A DNA stretch of 12,184 bases from JBAYDV01 sp041668045. GTDB taxonomy: Bacteria > Bacteroidota > Bacteroidia > Bacteroidales > UBA932. Below are positions 1 through 7,833 of this stretch, piece by piece. Position 1 is the first letter of the stretch; each line of letters starts with the position of its first letter. Below the pieces are notes generated by a model that did not search any database, was not told the origin of the DNA, and saw nothing but the letters and a program-made list of their open reading frames with translations. The stretch is taken from positions 1-12,184 of the forward strand of contig JBAYDV010000061.1 of assembly GCA_041668045.1 (NCBI GenBank), in the 5' to 3' direction. Both the position numbers and the translations under genes were made by a program.

Positions 1-1
1 G

Positions 2-1189
2 ATAGAGAATAAGTCACGTTATGAATTTCATTTTCGTAATAATGATACAAAATATGTATTGAGTGCAAGTACAGAATATGTCGAATATAATAATGATACG
101 CGACAAAAAACTTTTCTGTATGACGAGTTGACAGATTTAAATTATAATACTGATATTAATTTATTTAAATATGGTTTTTCAGCTAGAGCATATAAGAAAT
201 TTTTAAATGATAAATTAGGATTGGCTTTTGGCTTTCGTTTAGATGGAAATAATTATAATGATAACACAACTAATTTATTTAATCAATTTTCACCAAGGTT
301 ATCGGTGTCATATGATATTGATAAAAAGAATAGAATAAGTGCGGCAGCAGGTAGATATTTCCAAAATTCATCATACGTAACATTAGGATACAGAGATAAT
401 AATCAGATACTTGTAAATAAAGATAATGCAAAATATATAGGGCTTGACCAATATAATTTAGGGATAGAACATAAATTCTCGGATAGAATTTTCCTGTCAG
501 TTGAAGGATTTTACAAAAAGTATTTTAACTATCCTATTAATCTTACGACGGGTTCTAGCTTGGCAAATCAAGAAGTTTATTCTTCTGTCTATGGTGCAGC
601 TATTGTAGATTTTATGGGCGACGGAGAGGCTTCAGGTTTCGAAATCTTAAATCGTTGGAATTATGATACTTTTTCTCTATTGGCTTCATATACTTTTGTG
701 AGAAGTTTATTTACAAATTTATCTGGAAAATATGTGGCATCTGCTTGGGATAGTAAACATCTTTTTACTTTAACTGCATCAAAAAGTCTTAAAAAAGACT
801 GGAGAATAGGATTGAAATGGAGATATGTGGGAGGTTTACCTTATACACCATATGATATGGAAAAATCTTCACAAATAGATGTTTGGAATATTAATGGAGG
901 TGCTTATCTTAATTATGATTTATTAAATGAAAATAGGTTAAAAGCATTCCATCAATTAGATATAAGAATAGATAAAAACTATTATTTTAACAAATGGACA
1001 TTAATGCTTTATTTTGATGTCCAGAATGCATATAATTCTCAATATAAAAGTAGAGACTATGTGATTCGTGCCAAAAATGAAGATGGCTCTTATAAGACAC
1101 AGAATAATGGTAATAATTATATATTAGAAACATATCCTAATACATCTGGAACAGTGTTACCAACTTTAGGAATAATAATTAAAATATAG
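2..1189 (+). CDS. TonB-dependent outer-membrane receptor, C-terminal part (5' end outside window)
   Basis: The reading frame is open from base 2 to the TAG at 1187-1189 and gives 395 visible residues. The TTG at 59 is internal, not a real start, because the frame continues upstream with similar beta-barrel sequence. What is visible is a series of alternating aromatic/polar strands separated by Asn/Asp/Lys-rich loops, as in the 22-strand barrel of TonB-dependent receptors. It includes the late-barrel stretch GGLPYTPYD (about base 830-857), a DVQNAYN strand near base 1017, and a PTLGIIIKI ending. The signal peptide, carboxypeptidase-like domain and plug would lie upstream and are not seen. No SusD-like gene follows, so a SusC-type glycan porin is less likely. 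The substrate is unknown; siderophore, cobalamin, peptide or metal are all possible. The last residue is Ile rather than the usual terminal aromatic. The next gene starts 18 bases later, suggesting cotranscription. Confidence 0.88.
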   Translation: MENKSRYEFHFRNNDTKYVLSASTEYVEYNNDTRQKTFLYDELTDLNYNTDINLFKYGFSARAYKKFLNDKLGLAFGFRLDGNNYNDNTTNLFNQFSPRLSVSYDIDKKNRISAAAGRYFQNSSYVTLGYRDNNQILVNKDNAKYIGLDQYNLGIEHKFSDRIFLSVEGFYKKYFNYPINLTTGSSLANQEVYSSVYGAAIVDFMGDGEASGFEILNRWNYDTFSLLASYTFVRSLFTNLSGKYVASAWDSKHLFTLTASKSLKKDWRIGLKWRYVGGLPYTPYDMEKSSQIDVWNINGGAYLNYDLLNENRLKAFHQLDIRIDKNYYFNKWTLMLYFDVQNAYNSQYKSRDYVIRAKNEDGSYKTQNNGNNYILETYPNTSGTVLPTLGIIIKI

Positions 1190-1207
1190 AATAAAATAAT
1201 ATAATAG

Positions 1208-2335
1208 ATGAAAAATTATAAATCTGATAAAGTATTTGCAGAAAAGCATATATCAGTAATAGAACTTAAAAATGATGATGCAAGAGTCTTGCTGTCTCCT
1301 GATTTACAAGGAAGAGTTTTGACTAGTAGTGCAAATGGAGAAGAGGGATATAGCTTCGGTTGGCTAAATTATGATTTAATATCAGCAGGGCAATATTTGC
1401 CTCATTGTAATAATTTTGGAGGAGAAGATAGATATTGGCTTGGACCAGAAGGTGGACAATTTTCTTTATTTTTTAAAAATGGTACTGATTTTGATTTTGA
1501 AAATTGGCAAGCTCCTTCATTAATAGATACAGATTCATGGAATTTAGTATCACATGATGAAACAAATTCTATATTTGAAAAATCTGCAATTATCGAAAAT
1601 TATAAAGGGACTAAGTTTAATTTACAATTAAATAGAAAAGTCAGTTTACTTGATACAAAAGAAGTGTATAAAAATTTATCACTGAAGGAGTTCTTTGATA
1701 AGTATAAAAATAATTCTCTAGATAAACTTGATATAGTAGCATTTTCTTCTGATAATGAGATAACAAATGAAAATGATTTTGAGTGGAATAGAGAAACGGG
1801 AATGCTTTCAATTTGGATCTTGGGTCAATTTATTCCATCGGACGCAAACAAAGTAATTATTCCTTATATAGATAGTGATGAAGATGAAATTAATGATTCA
1901 TATTTTGGTAAAATAGATGAAGATAGATTATCTATTAATTCAAACATCTTAGAATTTAAAGGAGATGGGAAAAAAAGAGGAAAAATAGGTCTTCCACCAT
2001 CTATGGCGAAACCTATTATTATGTCTTTAGATGAAAAAAATCAAACTCTAACTGTAGTAACCTTCAGCTTTGATAAATCAAAAAAAGATTATATAAATTC
2101 TATGTGGGAATACCAAGCAGAGCCATTTAAAGGTGATGTTGTTAATTCTTATAATGATGGTCCACTAGAAGATGGATCAATTATGGGACCTTTTTATGAA
2201 ATAGAAACATCTTCAGCAGCTACAAATCTTAAACCTAGAGAAACCGCAAAACATATGCACACGACTTATCATTTCAAAGGAAATTTAGAAACTTTGAGTG
2301 ATTTAAAAGATTATTTAATAATTAATTTCAAATAA
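1208..2335 (+). CDS. DUF6786 family protein (galactose mutarotase-like fold suspected)
   Basis: The 375-residue protein resembles DUF6786 proteins common in Bacteroidota. The visible family hallmarks are LSPDLQGRVLTS (residues 29-40), SFGWLNYDLISAG (49-61), the block PHCNNFGGEDRYWLGPEGGQ (65-84), GMLSIWILGQF in the middle, NDGPLEDGSIMGPFYE late, and a His-rich KHMHTTYHF end (348-356). From memory of the family, the fold is related to aldose-epimerase-like beta-sandwiches that bind carbohydrate, but no reaction is established and I assign none. The start is the ATG at 1208, with only an AT-rich leader. No signal peptide is apparent (it begins MKNYKSDK), so the protein looks cytosolic, whereas family members I recall often have secretion signals. 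It sits 18 bases after the receptor and 15 bases before nhaD, consistent with one transcript. Confidence 0.8.
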   Translation: MKNYKSDKVFAEKHISVIELKNDDARVLLSPDLQGRVLTSSANGEEGYSFGWLNYDLISAGQYLPHCNNFGGEDRYWLGPEGGQFSLFFKNGTDFDFENWQAPSLIDTDSWNLVSHDETNSIFEKSAIIENYKGTKFNLQLNRKVSLLDTKEVYKNLSLKEFFDKYKNNSLDKLDIVAFSSDNEITNENDFEWNRETGMLSIWILGQFIPSDANKVIIPYIDSDEDEINDSYFGKIDEDRLSINSNILEFKGDGKKRGKIGLPPSMAKPIIMSLDEKNQTLTVVTFSFDKSKKDYINSMWEYQAEPFKGDVVNSYNDGPLEDGSIMGPFYEIETSSAATNLKPRETAKHMHTTYHFKGNLETLSDLKDYLIINFK

Positions 2336-2350
2336 AGAACAAAATATAAT

Positions 2351-3763
2351 ATGTGGATATCTCTAATTATTATTTTTTTAGTATGCTATTTACTAATAGC
2401 ACTAGAACATGTAATAAAAATCAACAAGAGTGCAATAGCTCTATTCATGGCTGTAGTTCTTTGGACTATAGTTCTTTTTTTCTCTACTCAAGTAGCAGAC
2501 TTATTTAACAAAACAGCTTTTGACATTTTTCTCTCACAGCATCTGTCATTAGCATCTCAGATTCATAAAACTCAGACAATAAGTTTTCTTGTTAATTCGC
2601 TATTAATAAGACATTTAGGCGATATTAGTGAAACACTTTTCTTCTTATTAGGTGCAATGACAGTAGTTGAACTAATCGATGTAAATGGTGGATTTAATTT
2701 CATAACGAACCGAATTTCTTCAAAACATATAAATACACTTCTTTGGGTAATAGCATTTATAACATTTTTCTTATCAGCATTATTAGATAATATGACGACC
2801 ACTATTGTTATGATAATGTTAATCAGAAAACTACTACCTTTAAAAAAGATACGTTGGTGGTTTGCTGGTATGATTGTAATCGCGGCCAATGCAGGAGGAG
2901 CGTGGTCGCCGATAGGAGATGTAACTACCATAATGCTTTGGGTAAAAGGCAATATAACCACATTGCCAACAGTTACACATCTTATTTTACCTTCTCTTAC
3001 GGCAATGGTAATCCCTGTGGCTATTATATCATATAGATTAAGAGGAGTAGTTAAAATTAACCATACTGCGTCTGTAGATGGTAGATTTTATGAGCAACTA
3101 TCTTCATCTCAAAGACGTAATATCTTAATTATGGGTATAGTTGGTCTAATGTGTGTACCTGTATTTAAATCTGTAACACATCTTCCACCTTTTATGGGTA
3201 TATTAGCTGTACTTTCGTTATTATGGATATATACAGAATTAGCTTATAAAAGAGTCAAAGATGTTGAAGAACATAAAAAAAATAGAGTATCTAGAGTACT
3301 TTCTCATATAGATATGTCTACAATATTATTCTTTTTAGGCATTCTACTAGCTGTAGCAGCGCTTCAAGTAGCAGGTATCTTAGGATACGCAGCCAACTTT
3401 TTAGATAAAACTATACACAATGGTTATATAATAAATGGTATTATAGGAGTAATGTCTTCTATTGTCGATAATGTACCTTTAGTAGCAGCTACCACAGGTA
3501 TGTATCCAATTCAAGATCCAAATGCTGTTCAAGCTGCAAGCTATGCCGCAGATTTTATCCAAGACGGCTCTTTCTGGCAGTTATTAGCTTATTCTGCTGG
3601 AACTGGTGGAAGTATACTTCTTATTGGTAGTGCAGCAGGCGTAGTAGTAATGGGCCTCGAAAAAATGAGTTTTGCGTGGTATATGAAAAGATTTTCACTC
3701 TTAGCTTTTATTGGTTATATTGCAGGAATAGTAGTATATTGGCTTCAATCATTAGTTTTTTAG
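2351..3763 (+). CDS. nhaD: Na+/H+ antiporter NhaD
   Basis: The 470-residue, very hydrophobic inner-membrane protein matches the NhaD branch of the ion transporter superfamily, which exports Na+ (and often Li+) in exchange for protons. Typical blocks are visible: LLDNMTTTIVM (144-154) in the first half, NAGGAWSPIGDVTTIMLW (180-197), the mirrored VDNVPLVAA (372-380) in the second half, and AGTGGSILLIGSAAG (416-430). The paired DN motifs of the two inverted halves are the expected cation-binding elements of this superfamily. Length is normal for the family and no frameshift is seen. A hydrophilic stretch near 234-257 and another near 300-320 are likely cytoplasmic or periplasmic loops. The ATG at 2351 lies 15 bases after the DUF6786 stop and directly precedes a membrane helix. 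Why it travels with an outer-membrane receptor is not clear from the sequence. Confidence 0.93.
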   Translation: MWISLIIIFLVCYLLIALEHVIKINKSAIALFMAVVLWTIVLFFSTQVADLFNKTAFDIFLSQHLSLASQIHKTQTISFLVNSLLIRHLGDISETLFFLLGAMTVVELIDVNGGFNFITNRISSKHINTLLWVIAFITFFLSALLDNMTTTIVMIMLIRKLLPLKKIRWWFAGMIVIAANAGGAWSPIGDVTTIMLWVKGNITTLPTVTHLILPSLTAMVIPVAIISYRLRGVVKINHTASVDGRFYEQLSSSQRRNILIMGIVGLMCVPVFKSVTHLPPFMGILAVLSLLWIYTELAYKRVKDVEEHKKNRVSRVLSHIDMSTILFFLGILLAVAALQVAGILGYAANFLDKTIHNGYIINGIIGVMSSIVDNVPLVAATTGMYPIQDPNAVQAASYAADFIQDGSFWQLLAYSAGTGGSILLIGSAAGVVVMGLEKMSFAWYMKRFSLLAFIGYIAGIVVYWLQSLVF

Positions 3764-3812
3764 GATATAATGATTTATAGAAGAAACTATATTTTATAAA
3801 ATACAAATTATT

Positions 3813-4883
3813 ATGAAGAATTTATTGGTAACAGGAGGTGCAGGATTTATAGGATCTAATCTCGTAAGATTTTTAGTAAAAAAATATCCAGAATATAGAA
3901 TAATCAATTTAGATAAGTTAACTTATGCAGGCAACCTTGCGAATCTTACTGAGATTGAAGATGCTCCGAATTATGTATTTATAAAAGCTGATATATGTGA
4001 TTATGAAAAAATACAAGATATATTTATTAAATATAGTATAGACTCTGTTATCCATTTAGCTGCAGAATCACATGTTGATAGATCTATTAAGGACCCGTTC
4101 TCTTTTGCTCAAACTAATGTTTTAGGAACTTTAAATTTACTTCAAGCGGCAAAAGAATCATGGATTACGAATAATGATTCTAAAGATTTAAATGAACATC
4201 TTTTTTATCATGTTTCTACAGATGAAGTTTATGGAGCACTTAAATTCGATAAAGAGTTATTTACTGAGCATACAAGTTATTCGCCACATAGTCCTTATTC
4301 TGCATCAAAAGCTAGTTCTGACCATTTTGTGAGAGCATTCCATGATACTTATGGTTTACCAATAATAATATCTAACTGCAGTAATAATTATGGACCTTAC
4401 CAATTTCCAGAAAAATTAATTCCTTTATTTATAAACAATATCAGACATAATAAACCTCTCCCAGTATATGGGAAAGGTGAGAATGTAAGAGATTGGTTAT
4501 ATGTATTAGACCATGTTAGAGCGATAGACTTAATTTTCCATAAAGGGAAAAAGGGAGAGACTTACAATATTGGAGGATTTAATGAATGGAAGAATATAGA
4601 TTTAATAAAAGTAATTATAAAAGTTACAGATAAGTTATTAGGAAGAAAAGAAGGAGCATCTTTAAGTTTAATTAAACATATTACTGACCGTGCAGGTCAT
4701 GATTTAAGATATGCTATAGATTCTTCTAAATTAAAAAACGAACTAGGATGGGAACCATCATTACAGTTCGAAGAAGGTATAGAGAAAACAGTCAAATGGT
4801 ATTTGAATCATCAAGAATGGATGGATAATATCACTTCTGGGGACTATAAACGTTATTATAAAGAAATGTATGCAAATAGATAA
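3813..4883 (+). CDS. rfbB: dTDP-glucose 4,6-dehydratase
   Basis: This 356-residue extended short-chain dehydrogenase converts dTDP-glucose to dTDP-4-keto-6-deoxyglucose, the second step towards dTDP-rhamnose and other deoxysugars of O-antigen or surface glycans. The Rossmann NAD motif is TGGAGFIGSNL (7-17). LAAESHVDRSI (82-92), STDEVYG (135-141, holding the Thr-Asp-Glu catalytic set) and the YxxxK pair Y162/K166 in YSASK are all intact. NCSNNYGPYQFPEKLIPL (188-205) and ENVRDWLYV (223-231) are typical of RfbB rather than of UDP-glucose epimerases. Length is normal. The usual partners rfbA, rfbC and rfbD are absent, so the pathway must be completed elsewhere. A 49-base gap separates it from nhaD, and its last 14 bases overlap the start of the pseudouridine synthase gene in another frame. 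Confidence 0.95.
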   Translation: MKNLLVTGGAGFIGSNLVRFLVKKYPEYRIINLDKLTYAGNLANLTEIEDAPNYVFIKADICDYEKIQDIFIKYSIDSVIHLAAESHVDRSIKDPFSFAQTNVLGTLNLLQAAKESWITNNDSKDLNEHLFYHVSTDEVYGALKFDKELFTEHTSYSPHSPYSASKASSDHFVRAFHDTYGLPIIISNCSNNYGPYQFPEKLIPLFINNIRHNKPLPVYGKGENVRDWLYVLDHVRAIDLIFHKGKKGETYNIGGFNEWKNIDLIKVIIKVTDKLLGRKEGASLSLIKHITDRAGHDLRYAIDSSKLKNELGWEPSLQFEEGIEKTVKWYLNHQEWMDNITSGDYKRYYKEMYANR

Positions 4884-5820
4884 AAAAGGACAAATTAGTT
4901 TGCCTGGTTTGAAAATAATATATGAAGATGATGATTTAATCGTCATTGATAAAGAGGCAGGTCTTCTTTCTGTCGGAACGACTAAGACTAAATCCTGGAC
5001 AGCCCATACCATATTGAATAATTATGTCAATCAAGATACTAGGCTTGATAAAGCTTCAAGAGCGAGACATTATATTTCTAAGAATTATGATTCAAGAGCA
5101 GATGATCAATATGAAATATCTCCAATTTATGAAGAGGGTAATACTCCAAATAAAAAAGTATCCTATGACTCATCACGAAGACGAAATGCTTCTTCTAGAA
5201 GAGAACAAAGTCAAAGTCCGCGAGTCTTTATTGTACATAGACTAGATCGTGATACTTCTGGATTAATGCTTTTCGCTAAAAATGATAAGGTAAAAACAGC
5301 TTTTCAGGAAAGATGGAAAGATTATGTATATGATAGAAGATATATGGCTTTGATAGCTGGTACTGGAGCTGATCATAATTTAGATGCAAGTAAATTAGAA
5401 GAAGGATATGAAGGAGAGATAAATGCTCCCTTAGGAGAAAATTCTGCATGTAAAGTCTTTGTTCCAGAAGGGAAAAAAGGTGGAGATTTAATTTATACCA
5501 GAAATGGTAAAATTCCTATTCGTGATGCTGTTACAAGATATCGTATTGAAAAAGTTTATCCAGCTCCAGAAGGCCAGGAAGTAGGAGGATATGCTCTAGC
5601 TAGCTTTAGTTTGGATACAGGTAGAAAAAACCAAATACGAGCACATATGGAATATGTAGGTTATCCTATAATTGGAGATAAAAAATATGGCTCAGTAGCT
5701 CCTAATCCATATCATCGTTTATGTTTGCATGCTTATCGATTATGCTTTATTCATCCTTTAACCAAAGAAAAGCTTGAATTTGAAAGCAAAGTAGATTTTA
5801 AGAATAAGAAGAAAAGATAA
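4870..5820 (+). CDS. RluA-family RNA pseudouridine synthase
   Basis: The 316-residue enzyme isomerises specific uridines in rRNA or tRNA to pseudouridine. The N-terminal strand IIYEDDDLIVIDKEAGLLSVGT (16-37) is the usual opening of the catalytic domain. The active-site motif HRLDRDTSG (123-131) carries the predicted catalytic Asp126, and the late motif GRKNQIRAHM (251-260) is also present. No S4 domain is seen, which fits RluA/TruC-like members. The target base cannot be deduced. Oddly, the stretch between about residue 54 and 117 is a long hydrophilic, Arg/Ser/Asp/Tyr-rich insert where many relatives have a much shorter loop. The ATG at 4870 overlaps the rfbB end by 14 bases, suggesting translational coupling. 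A later start would remove conserved sequence. The gene ends one base before the convergent lipoprotein gene. Confidence 0.92.
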   Translation: MQIDKKGQISLPGLKIIYEDDDLIVIDKEAGLLSVGTTKTKSWTAHTILNNYVNQDTRLDKASRARHYISKNYDSRADDQYEISPIYEEGNTPNKKVSYDSSRRRNASSRREQSQSPRVFIVHRLDRDTSGLMLFAKNDKVKTAFQERWKDYVYDRRYMALIAGTGADHNLDASKLEEGYEGEINAPLGENSACKVFVPEGKKGGDLIYTRNGKIPIRDAVTRYRIEKVYPAPEGQEVGGYALASFSLDTGRKNQIRAHMEYVGYPIIGDKKYGSVAPNPYHRLCLHAYRLCFIHPLTKEKLEFESKVDFKNKKKR

Positions 5821-5840
5821 GTTAATCTGTAATTTTCTTA
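5805..5840. terminator. Weak hairpin between convergent genes, possible bidirectional terminator
   Basis: TAAGAA at 5805-5810 is the inverse complement of TTCTTA at 5835-5840, and inside it AGAT (5815-5818) pairs with ATCT (5825-5828). The structure straddles the one-base gap between the convergent stop codons at 5820 and 5822. It is AT-only in most pairs, interrupted, and lacks a long uninterrupted T run, so it is only a weak candidate. Confidence 0.25.
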
Positions 5841-6964
5841 AAATATCTACGATTATATTTTGGTAGTAAATTTGGGTGGAAAATACTAATTAGGTCTTTT
5901 AGTATATAATCAGGATGTATAGTTATATCATCATAATATGAATTTCTAATAGTATTACACCCATATATTGTTTTATTTTTAAAAGCTTTGAAATTAGAAT
6001 ATGGAGTATATTCTTGTTTTAAAGAATTATACGTCATGTTATTTTCTGCATAATATTTAATTAACCAGAAATCAGAATTAATACATTTTTCTAATACTGA
6101 TTCAAAAGTTAGAGCCTTACTCCCAGTACCCTTAGTGTTTTTATAGAAATAATTAGCACCTGCATCTTTAAAAAAATTAGACATGTAACTCTCACCTGCG
6201 GGTACAAACCAAGTACCACCGTATTTTTTTTCTGAAATAACAGTAGGAATATATTCTTCTTTTTCTACTAATTGTTTTAAATAAAGATAATTTGATTCAA
6301 CAGAATTAAATAACGAGTCAGCCTCTTTTTCACGATTAAGCAATAAACCAAAAAACTTTATCCATTCACATCTACCAAGTGGATTATTTTCCATGTAATC
6401 GGCACTTTCTATAATCGGAATATTTAATTTCTTAATAGATCCATAATCAGAATTCTGAAAAGGTGAAGCTATTATAACTTTTCCTTTTAAATCAATTATT
6501 GTTTCTAAATTTGGCGATGTAGATTTACCTACATCGGAAATCTTACCTTGTCTAATTAATTGTATTATTTTATCAGAAGTAATGTATTTGGTTTCACATG
6601 CTCCTTTTACTTTAGATATTTCACCTAAATCGTTAATCATAGAAAGATGAACACTTGAATAAACTATTATATTATCAATAGGAGTATGTATAATAGTGCC
6701 ATTTATGTTTTTAGGTACTTTCTGACCGTCTTGAATAAGTATATAAGAATGCAATAAATGTCCTTTATTCCAAGGATCTTTAATGTTTACTAAAACATAA
6801 TCTTTATTCTTTTGTATATTGATATTTTTAGCATATTTTAAAAAAATAGATTCTGATGTTGATATGTTTGCTTTCGTTCTAACATTCTCTTTATGGAATT
6901 TACAAGAAGAATTAAAGAATAAAATAAAACAAAACAAACAAATATATTTAGCGGATAATTTCAT
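5822..6964 (-). CDS. Periplasmic substrate-binding lipoprotein of an iron-complex/cobalamin-type ABC importer
   Basis: The 380-residue protein starts with a lipoprotein signal: basic MKLSAKY, a hydrophobic core, then FNSSC with the predicted lipidated Cys21. The mature part fits the helical-backbone binding proteins (BtuF/FhuD/FepB type). Visible family blocks are KDPWNKGHLLHSY (62-74), VYSSVHLSMINDLGEISKVKGACE (101-124), IIASPFQNSDYGSIKKLNIPIIESADYM (164-191), GRCEWIKFFGLLL (197-209), SEKKYGGTWFVPAGESYMSNFFKDAGANY (244-272) and HPDYILKDLISIFHP (350-364). These proteins pass siderophore-iron, haem or vitamin B12 to a BtuC/FecCD permease; the ligand here cannot be fixed. No permease or ATPase gene is adjacent, which is unusual. 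The partner transporter must be elsewhere, and the TonB receptor at the start of the window is only a possible outer-membrane partner. It is convergent with the pseudouridine synthase gene and divergent from the phosphoesterase gene. Confidence 0.88.
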   Translation of the reverse strand: MKLSAKYICLFCFILFFNSSCKFHKENVRTKANISTSESIFLKYAKNINIQKNKDYVLVNIKDPWNKGHLLHSYILIQDGQKVPKNINGTIIHTPIDNIIVYSSVHLSMINDLGEISKVKGACETKYITSDKIIQLIRQGKISDVGKSTSPNLETIIDLKGKVIIASPFQNSDYGSIKKLNIPIIESADYMENNPLGRCEWIKFFGLLLNREKEADSLFNSVESNYLYLKQLVEKEEYIPTVISEKKYGGTWFVPAGESYMSNFFKDAGANYFYKNTKGTGSKALTFESVLEKCINSDFWLIKYYAENNMTYNSLKQEYTPYSNFKAFKNKTIYGCNTIRNSYYDDITIHPDYILKDLISIFHPNLLPKYNRRYFKKITD

Positions 6965-7003
6965 GTGGCGAAGTTAAATATAATTTTTAATAATTGAGTT
7001 GTC

Positions 7004-7025
7004 TATTTTTTTCAGAAAAAAAATA
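7004..7025. repeat. Perfect 9-bp AT-only hairpin in the divergent intergenic region
   Basis: TATTTTTTT at 7004-7012 and AAAAAAATA at 7017-7025 are perfect inverse complements separated by the four bases CAGA. The hairpin lies in the 125-base gap (6965-7089) between the divergent lipoprotein and phosphoesterase genes. A second small hairpin, CTATT/AATAG with loop AAAT, is at 7039-7052. No exact -7 consensus was found in this gap. The role is unknown; homopolymer runs make such pairings easy by chance. Confidence 0.4.
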
Positions 7026-7089
7026 CGTATATTTACAGCTATTAAATAATAGAATTTAAAATTGATTTTCAAAAAAAAATATAAATTTA

Positions 7090-7833
7090 ATGTCCGGAGA
7101 AAATAAAAAATATAAAACCATAATAATTTCGGATATTCATCTAGGATCCACTTGGTCGAATATTAATAAAGTAATATATTTCCTAAAAAATAATATTTGT
7201 GAAACACTAATATTAAATGGTGATATTATAGATGGTTGGCATCTAGCTACAAGAAAGAAAAAAAAATGGAATGATGATTACAATAACTTCTTTCAAACAT
7301 TGCTAAATTTAACTAACTCGACTAAAATTATATATGTTCGCGGTAATCATGATGATTTCGTATCAAAATTAGCATCATTAAAATTGCCAAATATCAGTTT
7401 TGTTGAAGATTATATCTACAAAAGTTTTGGTAAAACTTATAAAGTTCTTCATGGAGACTGTTTTGATTCATTTGCAGCCAGAATTAAGTTAGTAGCTCGT
7501 TGGGGAGATATTAGCTATCATATGTCACTACGTGTTACATATTGGATAAATAACTCACGAATGAAGAATAATAAACCATTGAGCGATTTGTCTAAAAGAA
7601 TGAAGCATATAGTAAAAGTTTGGGTTAACAAGATGAGTGGATTCGAAAAGAAAATAAAAAAATTGGCGAATTCAGAACACTATGATGGAGTTATATGTGG
7701 ACATGTACATAACCCTGAAATTAGAAATTACGGAGGTGTAATTTACATGAATTCCGGTGATTGGGTAGAGTCAATGTCTGCATTAGTAGAGAATTGTGAT
7801 GGAAAGTGGGAGATATTATCTTTTCTTGATTAG
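7090..7833 (+). CDS. LpxH-like metallophosphoesterase (UDP-2,3-diacylglucosamine diphosphatase family)
   Basis: The 247-residue protein has every metal-binding motif of the calcineurin-like phosphoesterases in order: SDIHLGS (14-20, D15 and H17), NGDIIDGW (43-50, D45), RGNHDD (84-89, N86/H87), LHGDCFD (120-126, H121) and CGHVHNPE (203-210, H205/H207). The order and the GNHDD form fit the YbbF/LpxH group (COG2908), which in lipid A synthesis cleaves UDP-2,3-diacylglucosamine to lipid X and UMP at the inner membrane. The middle region 130-195 is a basic, helical cap-like insert. Many Bacteroidota carry more than one family member, and no other lpx gene is nearby, so the substrate remains open. 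The start is the ATG at 7090 after an A-rich leader. Its TAG stop shares bases with the TAA stop of the convergent kinase gene. Confidence 0.85.
   Translation: MSGENKKYKTIIISDIHLGSTWSNINKVIYFLKNNICETLILNGDIIDGWHLATRKKKKWNDDYNNFFQTLLNLTNSTKIIYVRGNHDDFVSKLASLKLPNISFVEDYIYKSFGKTYKVLHGDCFDSFAARIKLVARWGDISYHMSLRVTYWINNSRMKNNKPLSDLSKRMKHIVKVWVNKMSGFEKKIKKLANSEHYDGVICGHVHNPEIRNYGGVIYMNSGDWVESMSALVENCDGKWEILSFLD

Noticed and set aside
59..61. TTG as the start codon of the first gene
   Set aside because: The frame stays open to base 2 with sequence typical of a beta-barrel, and the product would lack signal peptide and plug. The gene is truncated by the window edge.
2572..2961. Minus-strand open frame of 129 codons inside nhaD
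   Set aside because: It is antisense to conserved NhaD membrane segments and shows no recognisable domain; it is a shadow of the real gene.
2854..3036. Plus-strand open frame of 60 codons inside nhaD
   Set aside because: It lies in another frame of strongly conserved nhaD sequence with an atypical Cys/Arg/Tyr-rich product.
3790..3803. AT-only palindrome TATTTTATAAAATA between nhaD and rfbB
   Set aside because: It is all A/T with no loop or T tract. Such palindromes are expected by chance at this base composition, so it is not called as a terminator or operator.
3831..3842. AGGAGG-like sequence near the start of rfbB
   Set aside because: It encodes the GGAG of the Rossmann motif inside rfbB and has no start codon of another gene at a suitable distance.
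4761..5012. Minus-strand open frame of 83 codons over the rfbB/pseudouridine synthase junction
   Set aside because: It is antisense to two well-supported genes and has no family features.
5024..5245. Plus-strand open frame of 73 codons inside the pseudouridine synthase insert
   Set aside because: It was considered as evidence of a frameshift or nested gene. The main frame is continuous through the catalytic motif, and the alternative product shows no domain.
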